Shown one piece after another: positions 7,913 through 13,831 of a stretch of DNA of 14,973 nucleotides. The notes under the pieces were generated by a model, which was given only the letters and a program-made list of their open reading frames with translations, made no database searches and was not told the DNA's origin. Location of the stretch: NCBI GenBank assembly GCA_029260675.1, contig JAJDCV010000067.1, positions 1 to 14,973 of the forward strand, written 5' to 3'. The translations under genes were made by a program, and so were the position numbers. This DNA comes from Phycisphaeraceae bacterium (GTDB lineage: Bacteria > Planctomycetota > Phycisphaerae > Phycisphaerales > Phycisphaeraceae). Numbering within the stretch: position 1 is the first letter of the stretch; each line of letters opens with the position of its first letter.

Positions 7913-8761
7913 ATGAATCCTGAAACTTACAGTCCTGAAGTGGTGGCGAGACCTCGCTTGGCCTGGGCGTTGGCGGGATTGCTGCCGATTGCGGCGTACC
8001 TGTCAGGCTGCGAGATGGGTAAAAAGCATAATCCGTCATTCCCCCTGACCGTCAAACGTGCGGAGTCAGAGCTTATCCGTATGCAAGCGGACCCGGTCGC
8101 GTTACGCCGGCCGGTCGTCGTGCTTGGGGGGTGGGGTGACATGATGGGTCTGCCCCCGGCCTACCTGGCGGAGCAACTGCGTCTGGCGGTGGGTGACCAG
8201 CGGGTGATCTCGATCGGGTTTGGGATGTGCACCACCTTCGACGCCTGCCGGGCACGGACTCTCAAGCGGATTGAGGCCGCGTACCCGTCGGACGATGCCG
8301 GGTGGACCACGGAAGTCGATGTCATCGGTTTCTCGATGGGGGGGATGGTGGCTCGTGATACCGCAGGGCCCTTGGATGACGACGAGTCGGGGCGTCGACT
8401 GCGGATCACCCGGCTGTACACGATCAGTTCGCCGCATCAAGGCGCAGTGATGTCTCAGATCGTCGCGCCCGGATCGCTGGCCAAGGACATGCGCGCGGGG
8501 TCAGATTTTCTTGCCAGGCTCGACCGGGAACTCACGGTGGCGGACTACCCGATCATCCCGTACGTCCGTTTGTATGACACGATCGTTGGGGCGCACAACG
8601 CGGCGCCGTACGGCCAAACCCCGTGGTGGCTGCCGGCCCGGCCATTCTCAAGATCACACGGTGATGCCTACCGTGACCCCCGTCTTATCGCCGACCTGGC
8701 ACGTCGGCTTCGCGGCGAAACGCCGTACACCACCGAGCCCGCTGCTGAGGTACCGCGGTGA
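7913..8761 (+). CDS. Lipoprotein-type alpha/beta hydrolase (lipase/esterase-like)
   Basis: A 282-aa protein is read from ATG 7913, preferred over an in-frame TTG at 7895 because AAGGA (7900-7904) sits eight bases upstream. The N terminus has basic residues, a hydrophobic segment and a lipobox, LSGC (30-33), so C33 is a predicted lipidation site and the enzyme should be membrane-tethered outside the cytoplasm. The fold signature is VVVLGGWGD (68-76, oxyanion region) and GFSMGG with nucleophile S141 in a GxSxG elbow. Likely partners are D222 (YDTIVG) and H249 (SHGDAY), positioned as in alpha/beta hydrolases. SSPHQGA (172-178) resembles the segment after the elbow in lipase/PGAP1-like members. 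C106 and C111 could form a disulfide. The substrate is unknown; an ester or lipid is the best guess. It is transcribed away from the GT39-like gene across a 129-base divergent gap in which I see only weak promoter-like hexamers. Confidence 0.75.
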   Translation: MNPETYSPEVVARPRLAWALAGLLPIAAYLSGCEMGKKHNPSFPLTVKRAESELIRMQADPVALRRPVVVLGGWGDMMGLPPAYLAEQLRLAVGDQRVISIGFGMCTTFDACRARTLKRIEAAYPSDDAGWTTEVDVIGFSMGGMVARDTAGPLDDDESGRRLRITRLYTISSPHQGAVMSQIVAPGSLAKDMRAGSDFLARLDRELTVADYPIIPYVRLYDTIVGAHNAAPYGQTPWWLPARPFSRSHGDAYRDPRLIADLARRLRGETPYTTEPAAEVPR

Positions 8762-8940
8762 CGCCGTGTCAATCGGCGGTCGGCCTCTACCCGTTGTGTC
8801 TGCTACGGTTTCTATTAATTGCATGGGCGGCCGTGTTACCCTCAGCCCCCGGCTCCGCCGGGGGATTGGCCGTGATGGGGGGCACGAATTTTGTACGTGA
8901 TCCGTATAAGCAGAGTCCGTATGAAACGAAGTACGATTAA
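8758..8940 (+). CDS. Doubtful small ORF overlapping the hydrolase stop (60 aa)
   Basis: A GTG start overlaps the hydrolase stop codon (GTGA), the arrangement expected for translational coupling. The product would have a hydrophobic N-terminal segment (LCLLRFLLIAWAAVL) and a charged end (SPYETKYD). Against it, the frame runs through the perfect palindrome at 8846-8864, which belongs to an inverted REP-like pair, and I recognise no family. It could be chance reading through a non-coding repeat. Confidence 0.2.
   Translation: MTPCQSAVGLYPLCLLRFLLIAWAAVLPSAPGSAGGLAVMGGTNFVRDPYKQSPYETKYD
8838..8868 (+). repeat. REP-like palindromic element, left arm
   Basis: The 31-base element contains a perfect 8-bp stem with a 3-base loop: CCCCCGGC (8846-8853), TCC, GCCGGGGG (8857-8864). 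It is flanked by ACCCTCAG and ATTG. Its inverted near-copy lies at 8972-9003. The GC-rich foot, short loop and paired opposite orientation are typical of REP/BIME elements. Confidence 0.6.
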
Positions 8941-8971
8941 AACTCGTACGTTAAGACGTCATCATATGTGG

Positions 8972-9003
8972 GAATCCCCCGGCAAAGCCGGTGGGCCGAG
9001 GGT
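8972..9003 (-). repeat. REP-like palindromic element, right arm (inverted copy)
   Basis: Read on the minus strand, this matches the left arm at 27 of 31 positions plus one inserted base: ACCCTC, GGCCC, ACCGGCTTTGCCGGGGG, ATTC. Two of the four substitutions are in the loop (CC to TT) and the stem keeps its pairing core, so the fold is preserved. With 8838-8868 it forms an inverted pair that could also fold as one long hairpin. Confidence 0.6.
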
Positions 9004-9072
9004 GATTTCTTGGGCACACGGGATCACTGGAATGCGTATGAGAGATCGATAGAAGCCGGATTTGTCCGGGAT

Positions 9073-10065
9073 TTAGCGTGAACGCCGGAGTGTGACCAAA
9101 GCCCCGACGCCGAGTAGCGCCAGCGTCCCAGGCTCCGGGGTTGTGATCGGCGGCGGTGGTGTGCCGGCGTTCCAGTTGCCAAGCACCAGGTTCAGGTCGG
9201 AGATGCCGACGAAACCGTCACCGGTGGGGTCGGCGCGTAGGTTCGGCAAGGGTGCGGACTGGTTCCAAACACCCAGCACCAGGTTCAGGTCAGAGATACC
9301 CACGAACCCGTCGCCGTCCAGGTCGCCGGCGATCGGGGCGGTGTAGGCGTAGTCGCTGATGATAATTTCGACTTCCTGCCCGTTGATCGGTGCCATGCCG
9401 CCCATCAGCCAGAGGTTGATGTGTATCTGCGCGAAAGGCGCCAGCGGCGGGACGTCCGGGCCGTCGTAATAGTATTGGTGCAGGATGTCGGTGTCGGCCT
9501 GAGGCACATCGGCGCCGCCCTTGAACGCTTCGAAAAAGACCGAGTCCGCCTGCCAGTTGAACCGGTAGGTCGATAAGGCCCCCGCGTCAACAAGGGAGAA
9601 CCGGTCGATGTTGTCGGGGCTGTTCGTGTACGGCTGCACGACGAATTGCCCGGCGTCGGGGTCGGCGGCGTTGCCCCAGCGCGACAACTCGATATCGATC
9701 TCTTCGATGTCGGTTGTGAATTGGAACAGCCCGAGGATCACGTTCGGATCGAGCAGGTCGGGGTCGCCTTCAACCTGGAAGCGGTAGTCGCCGAACGCCA
9801 GCGGCTCCAGCAGCGAGACCTGGGAGCTGTGCCAGACCCCGCCGATCTGACGGATCTTCATGTGCAGCTTGCCCTGTGCATCGACAAAAACGCTGTCGGC
9901 GGTGCTGTCCCAGAAGTTAGGCCCGGGCCCTGCGGGGGTGGGGAAGGGGCTATCCTTCACCAGCCACAGACCGCCGGCGAAGTTGATGAAGCGGTTGCCG
10001 GCGTGGGCAGGCATCGCGCCGAACAGGATGACCACGATCAGGATGATCCGGAAATTCGATGTCAT
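9073..10065 (-). CDS. GH16-like (beta-glucanase fold) dockerin / PEP-CTERM exported protein
   Basis: A 330-aa protein starts at ATG 10065, with GGAG (10074-10077) eight bases upstream. The signal peptide is MTSNFR plus a hydrophobic core ending AHA, with likely cleavage after A22. Residues ~25-243 match the GH16 jelly-roll family: the early strand VDAQGKLHMKIRQ, YRFQVEG, then EEIDIELSRWGN. There E122, D124 and E126 fit the ExDxE active-site strand of lichenase/xyloglucanase-type members, with E122 as expected nucleophile and E126 as acid/base. Later STYRFNWQADSVFFEAFKG corresponds to the conserved HxYxxxW strand, with Ser in place of His. A dockerin-like module follows (bases 9154-9327; GDLDGDGFVGISDLN and PTGDGFVGISDLN), then a PEP-CTERM tail (TPEPGT...LRRSR). 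It is predicted to cleave or bind a beta-glucan-type polysaccharide at the cell surface. The exact substrate is unknown, and sequence divergence leaves a binding-only role possible. Confidence 0.75.
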   Translation of the reverse strand: MTSNFRIILIVVILFGAMPAHAGNRFINFAGGLWLVKDSPFPTPAGPGPNFWDSTADSVFVDAQGKLHMKIRQIGGVWHSSQVSLLEPLAFGDYRFQVEGDPDLLDPNVILGLFQFTTDIEEIDIELSRWGNAADPDAGQFVVQPYTNSPDNIDRFSLVDAGALSTYRFNWQADSVFFEAFKGGADVPQADTDILHQYYYDGPDVPPLAPFAQIHINLWLMGGMAPINGQEVEIIISDYAYTAPIAGDLDGDGFVGISDLNLVLGVWNQSAPLPNLRADPTGDGFVGISDLNLVLGNWNAGTPPPPITTPEPGTLALLGVGALVTLRRSR

Positions 10066-10114
10066 TCACATCACTCCATCATTATCAACTCGAACCGGCC
10101 AGCTAATCGGGGGT

Positions 10115-10130
10115 GACTCTGTGATGAGTC
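10115..10130. promoter_or_regulatory. Small interrupted palindrome upstream of the GH16-like gene
   Basis: GACTC (10115-10119) and GAGTC (10126-10130) are perfect inverted halves around six bases, 50 bases before the ATG at 10065. It could be an operator half-site pair. It is short enough to occur by chance, and no convincing promoter hexamers accompany it. Confidence 0.2.
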
Positions 10131-10170
10131 CTCGGACGACCCGTCATGGCGCGTGATCGCGAATTTCCAC

Positions 10171-10186
10171 GGCCGGTCAACCGGCC
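10171..10186 (-). terminator. Strong GC hairpin after the PEP-CTERM gene, without a T-run
   Basis: GGCCGG (10171-10176) and CCGGCC (10181-10186) form a perfect stem around a 4-base loop, 24 bases past the stop codon at 10210 in the direction of transcription. There is no U-tract on either strand, so it may be a pause or processing hairpin between two co-transcribed genes rather than a true terminator. Confidence 0.35.
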
Positions 10187-10209
10187 TCCGCCAGGGTTCT
10201 TCAAAGGCC

Positions 10210-11115
10210 TTATCCGATTGATCGTCGGCGTCGCAATCCCAAGGCCCCCGCCCCGGCGGCGAGCAGGAGCAGAGTCGTCGGCTCGGGAACCGCGGCCGCG
10301 CCGGTTGGCGGTGTGCCCGCGTTCCAGTTGCCCAGTACGGTGTTCAGGTCATCGATGCCGACAAACCCATCGCCGCTTGGGTCCGCCAGGGGATTGCCCG
10401 GGGGGATGCTCTGGTTCCAATCGCCCAGAACGATGTTCAAGTCGTTGATCCCGACGAACCCATCGCCGTCCAGGTCGCCTGTGATGGATCCGGTATCACC
10501 GGCGAGGATGCCGGTGTTGGCCGTGGTCTCGTAGGCGAAGCTCTTGACGACGGCGCTGATCCCCGGGCCGCCGTCGATCTCGATCCAGCCGAAATGCGTG
10601 GTACTACCCGCCAGGCGGTCGATGCCCGCGCCGTCGGTTTCACCTGGGTCGTTGCCGATCTCGAACTGGATGCCGACGAACCCGCCGGTGCCGATGGTGT
10701 TGTAAAGACCCACGCCGATGTGCGCCCCGTCGTCGATCGGCAGGGACGTGCCGTCGATCAATGCACCGCTTGCGAAGCTGGCGACGTAGTAGGCGGTGCC
10801 AGGTGAGGCGAAGTCCTCCAGCGTGCTGAGTGTGACGTTGGGTGTCAGCCAAACCCCGGGGACAAGCTCGTCAAACCCGAACGAACGGACCTGGACCTGG
10901 AGGCCGGTGTTGACGACCGAGGCATCGAGGAACCCGTCGCCGTCGAAGTCGATGTCGAAGGCCGAGGAGGCCAAGACTGTGGTGTCCGGGACCACGTCGG
11001 TGAAGACGACGGCTGCCTGGGCGTGTTGGCCGAAGGCGAAGGCGCCCATCCCGGCCGCGGCGGTGTAGCAGGTCATCCGGCGTAACGATTCGGTGCTGAT
11101 CGGTTCAGGTTTCAT
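10210..11115 (-). CDS. Dockerin-like / PEP-CTERM exported protein of unknown function
   Basis: A 301-aa protein is read from ATG 11115. I prefer this start to the upstream in-frame one at 11145 because GGAG (within GGAGAGAG, 11120-11127) sits eight bases before it. The long n-region with Arg (MKPEPISTESLRRMTCYT), a hydrophobic stretch and HAQA give a signal peptide cleaved near residue 34. Residues 54-64 (DIDFDGDGFLD) form a DxDxDG Ca-binding-like loop. Residues ~85-208 are a beta-rich domain ending in FGWIEID and KSFAYETTANTGILAG, a pattern I recall from many PEP-CTERM proteins of unknown function. The dockerin-like module is at bases 10306-10479 (GDLDGDGFVGINDLN, PSGDGFVGIDDLN, LGNWNAGTPP) and the PEP-CTERM tail at 10213-10287 (VPEPTT...RRRRSIG). 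It lies between the symporter and the GH16-like gene on the same strand. No catalytic motif is visible. Confidence 0.8.
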   Translation of the reverse strand: MKPEPISTESLRRMTCYTAAAGMGAFAFGQHAQAAVVFTDVVPDTTVLASSAFDIDFDGDGFLDASVVNTGLQVQVRSFGFDELVPGVWLTPNVTLSTLEDFASPGTAYYVASFASGALIDGTSLPIDDGAHIGVGLYNTIGTGGFVGIQFEIGNDPGETDGAGIDRLAGSTTHFGWIEIDGGPGISAVVKSFAYETTANTGILAGDTGSITGDLDGDGFVGINDLNIVLGDWNQSIPPGNPLADPSGDGFVGIDDLNTVLGNWNAGTPPTGAAAVPEPTTLLLLAAGAGALGLRRRRSIG

Positions 11116-11192
11116 GATTCTCTCTCCAGTGAAGACCTGTGACACGCCCTGGATCGGGCCTGAATGAAAGTGTTAATAATGCCTATAAACCT

Positions 11193-11211
11193 TGATTTTA
11201 CAGGAAAATCA
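11193..11211. promoter_or_regulatory. Candidate operator: perfect interrupted palindrome on the -10 region
   Basis: TGATTTT (11193-11199), ACAGG, AAAATCA (11205-11211) are perfect 7-base inverted halves around five bases. It covers the putative -10 box and most of the -10/-35 spacer of the PEP-CTERM gene promoter, where a repressor would block polymerase. Its regulator is unknown; the nearby ROK protein is one candidate. Confidence 0.45.
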
Positions 11212-11222
11212 GGGCAAATCAA
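11195..11222 (-). promoter_or_regulatory. Candidate sigma70-type promoter of the PEP-CTERM gene at 10210-11115
   Basis: On the minus strand, TTGATT (11217-11222) is followed after 16 bases by TAAAAT (11195-11200), a 5/6 match to TATAAT. Transcription would start near 11188, about 70 bases before the ATG at 11115. The region is markedly AT-richer than its surroundings. It suggests the PEP-CTERM gene can be transcribed independently of the symporter. Confidence 0.5.
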
Positions 11223-11262
11223 CATTAACTCAATAGACGAGCTAATAAAAAGTCGTCTGTGT

Positions 11263-13689
11263 TTATGAATCCGTGATATCCGACCAGTCCATCCGCCCAA
11301 GCAGTTTGAAAATCCCCGCAGTCGCCAGGACGCCGTAAACCCCGAAGATGGCGCAATAGCCGTAGTTGCCGAAGCAGGCGTGCCCGAGGCTGAAAATCAT
11401 GGAGAACAGACCGGTGACGCCCAGCAACCATGCGGCCCACTCGACCAAGCCGACGGTCTGATGATCGGGGTGCCCAGCGGCGTCGGCGATCTTTGTCCAA
11501 CCACCGGGGGGACGGATGCGGTCATAGAACTTGATCAGGTGTGCCTGGGGCTCCGGTGGGGTCATAAGCATGACGATAAACCAGAAGACGGTAGAGAGAA
11601 CCAGGATGATCGTGTAATCCACGGCATACTCGCCGACCAGGTTCTGGGACAGTCCCAGCAGGCCAAAGATATATTGGAAGCTCTGCGTATATGCGATCAG
11701 GTAGTTGAGCCCCAGGGAAGCGGCCATGGCGGCGATCTCGGCGTAGGCATTGACCCGCCACCAATACCATCGCAGCAGCACGACGACCCCGACGCCGGCC
11801 ATCCATTTGAAGTATGTGAGCCAGGCACCGCCGATCGATTCCATATAGAAGGCGCAGAAACCTGCCAAGACGGCCAGCGCGATCGTGGCGATTTGCGAGA
11901 CCATGATGTAAGACCGCTCGCTGCCGTGCCGACTGATAAAACGCTTATAAAGGTCGTTAACGATGTAGGATGCCCCGAAGTTGACGTGGGTCGAGATGGT
12001 GGACATGTAAGCCGCCATCAGGGCCGCGACCAGCAGCCCGCGCATCCCGGCCGGGAGATACTTCATGAGCATGATGACGTAGGCGTGCTCGTGGTCATAG
12101 TGTGCGCCGTATGCGGTGACATCGGGGATCAGGAACAGCGAAGCGATCCCCACGATGATCCAGGGCCAGGGCCGCAGCACATACATAGCGAAGTTGTACC
12201 AGAGCATAGCGAGCACGGAGTGCTTCTCGTTCTTGCAGGAGAACAGCCGCTGGGCGAGGAACCCGCCGCCCTCGCCGCCGGCCCACCACTGGATGCCCAG
12301 GAAAACGATCAGAGTCCAGATGGCCAGTAACGCACCGCCTCGTAAATCAAACGGTGGCAGGAAACTGGTTACCTTCAGAGACGGAGCCACCTTGTCGTGA
12401 CGCCAGGCCGCCATTGTTTCGCTCTTATCAACAACGCCTGCCGCGTCGAGGTCGGCTAACAACACCTGTTCGGTGATAGAGATATCCGGGAAACGCAAGT
12501 ACTCATACGCCAACCCCTCATCCGATTCGTCCTGGATCAGCACGCCTGCTTCGAGCAGATGTTCCACCGCGTCGTAATACGTGAATGACTTACGCTCGAC
12601 GGTGTAGGCGTATTTCCACAAGGTTACGAAGGGCTCGGAGGCCTCGTCATCCAGACCGAAGCCATCAAGTCGGCCTTTGATTTGTTGTTCGTTTAGGCCG
12701 TGCGCCGCCCATTGAAGGCCGGCGTCGCCGTTTTCCGTTTCGCTCAGATCGTCTGCTTGGAACAGACCCGCCACAACCATTTTATCCAGTATGGCTGTGT
12801 CATCATCAAGGGCTTCAAGCAGCTTGTCTCTGCTTAGGGCTTGCCGATCGGCGGGTGCCTTGTTGTGGACGATGCCGCTGTTGACCGCAATGGTGGCTTT
12901 GTCCACCATGTTGCGCGGGCCATCGACAACCGCGAATACGATGAACATCAGAACGATGGTCCCGGTCATCGCCAGGGTGAACTGGAAGACGTCGGTGGCC
13001 ATCACGCCCCACAGACCAGACACCGCGCTGTAGATGGCGGCGACGCCGAAGCAAACGATGATGCCGGTCGCCTTGGCGGAGATGACCGCCGCCCCGATCA
13101 GAGGCCAATGCACGATATTCGACGGGTCGATCTGCGAGGACACCTCGACACCCTTAGCAACGATTTCCGGGAGCCACTGGCCCTTGACAAAGACGAACGT
13201 GGGGATGTCCAGAGTCACTTCGAGAATCTTGACCATCGCCAGGGTGACCCAACCCATGACAATCGTGTTGGCAATGATGGACCGGTACAGCGCGTGAAAC
13301 ATCCGAAGCCCCGCAGCGGGCGCCCCGGAGTAGCGCAGCTCGGTGAACTCGATATCTGTTAAGAGCTTGGCACGACGCCAGAGCCGCGCGAAAAAGAAGG
13401 TGCAGAGCATCATCCCGCTGACGCCACCCCACCAGAACCAATGGCGCTCAAGCCCGAGCGTCCGGGACCAGCCGGCGAAGACCAGCGGGGTGTCGGCGGC
13501 GAAACTCGTCGCGACGATCGACGTCCCGGCGACCCACCAGGTCATCTTCCGGCCCGCCACAAAGTAATCCGCCAGGCTGGCCTTGGCGCGTCTCGAGAAG
13601 TACAGACCGATCCCCAGGGTGGCCATGAAGAATCCGGCGATGATGGCCCAGTCCCAAAGCCCCAGCCCGGGGAGCGTTTGTGTCGGCAT
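11263..13689 (-). CDS. Sodium:solute symporter family (SSS) transporter with long internal insertion
   Basis: An 808-aa integral membrane protein of the SSS/LeuT-fold family, which imports sugars, amino acids or other solutes with Na+. The N-terminal core is typical: a first helix at ~13-30; DYFVAGRKMTWWVAGTSIVATSFAADTP (41-68), the family's first-core-helix signature; TDIEFTELRY (111-120); and an aromatic/Gly region, GLWGVMATDVFQF. Residues 552-580 (LLVAALMAAYMSTISTHVNF...VNDLYKR) match the conserved helix whose Ser/Thr pair, here S566/T567, helps bind Na+. Members are usually ~500-650 residues. The excess is largely a charged, soluble stretch at ~275-440, before a helix ending in IQWWA. About 13-15 membrane helices are apparent by eye. 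ATG 13689 has only a weak AGAAAG upstream. It follows the ROK gene after 142 bases on the same strand. Solute identity is not readable; a sugar is the contextual guess. Confidence 0.85.
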   Translation of the reverse strand: MPTQTLPGLGLWDWAIIAGFFMATLGIGLYFSRRAKASLADYFVAGRKMTWWVAGTSIVATSFAADTPLVFAGWSRTLGLERHWFWWGGVSGMMLCTFFFARLWRRAKLLTDIEFTELRYSGAPAAGLRMFHALYRSIIANTIVMGWVTLAMVKILEVTLDIPTFVFVKGQWLPEIVAKGVEVSSQIDPSNIVHWPLIGAAVISAKATGIIVCFGVAAIYSAVSGLWGVMATDVFQFTLAMTGTIVLMFIVFAVVDGPRNMVDKATIAVNSGIVHNKAPADRQALSRDKLLEALDDDTAILDKMVVAGLFQADDLSETENGDAGLQWAAHGLNEQQIKGRLDGFGLDDEASEPFVTLWKYAYTVERKSFTYYDAVEHLLEAGVLIQDESDEGLAYEYLRFPDISITEQVLLADLDAAGVVDKSETMAAWRHDKVAPSLKVTSFLPPFDLRGGALLAIWTLIVFLGIQWWAGGEGGGFLAQRLFSCKNEKHSVLAMLWYNFAMYVLRPWPWIIVGIASLFLIPDVTAYGAHYDHEHAYVIMLMKYLPAGMRGLLVAALMAAYMSTISTHVNFGASYIVNDLYKRFISRHGSERSYIMVSQIATIALAVLAGFCAFYMESIGGAWLTYFKWMAGVGVVVLLRWYWWRVNAYAEIAAMAASLGLNYLIAYTQSFQYIFGLLGLSQNLVGEYAVDYTIILVLSTVFWFIVMLMTPPEPQAHLIKFYDRIRPPGGWTKIADAAGHPDHQTVGLVEWAAWLLGVTGLFSMIFSLGHACFGNYGYCAIFGVYGVLATAGIFKLLGRMDWSDITDS

Positions 13690-13792
13690 GCTGTCTTTCT
13701 AATGGTGTTGCTGTGTTTCGCGGTTGGATCAAAGGCCGCCTGAACCTCGGGTGTCTGGCGGTATCAACACAAGACGGGATCACTCGCCCTGA

Positions 13793-13803
13793 TCAACGGT
13801 TGA
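13793..13803. promoter_or_regulatory. Short palindrome between the ROK and symporter genes
   Basis: TCAACGGTTGA is a perfect 5+1+5 palindrome in the 142-base gap upstream of the symporter. TATCAAC nearby resembles one half. It might be a ROK operator, but it is short and I find no convincing -35/-10 pair around it. Confidence 0.2.
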
Positions 13804-13831
13804 CGGGTATCTATCGGGTAAGCCGGTGCCC

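Larger units (their letters stand above)
8762..9072. other. Non-coding gap dominated by an inverted REP-like pair
   Basis: About 310 bases lie between the hydrolase stop and the stop of the GH16-like gene, so the flanking genes converge. The gap contains two REP-like arms in opposite orientation separated by ~100 bases of lower GC content. The spacer has TCCGTAT twice as a direct repeat and GTACG three times, and includes CATATG. No classical T-run terminator is visible for either converging gene, so the palindromes may serve that purpose. Confidence 0.5.

Noticed and set aside
11235..11258. AGACGA/TCGTCT inverted repeat just after the symporter stop
   Set aside because: The stem is only six pairs around a long AT-rich loop, with no T-run after the second arm; too weak to call a terminator.
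11380..12330. A 316-codon open frame antisense to the symporter
   Set aside because: The translation is His/Asp/Gly/Gln-rich with no recognisable motif and mirrors membrane-helix codons of the symporter, whose family signatures are clear.
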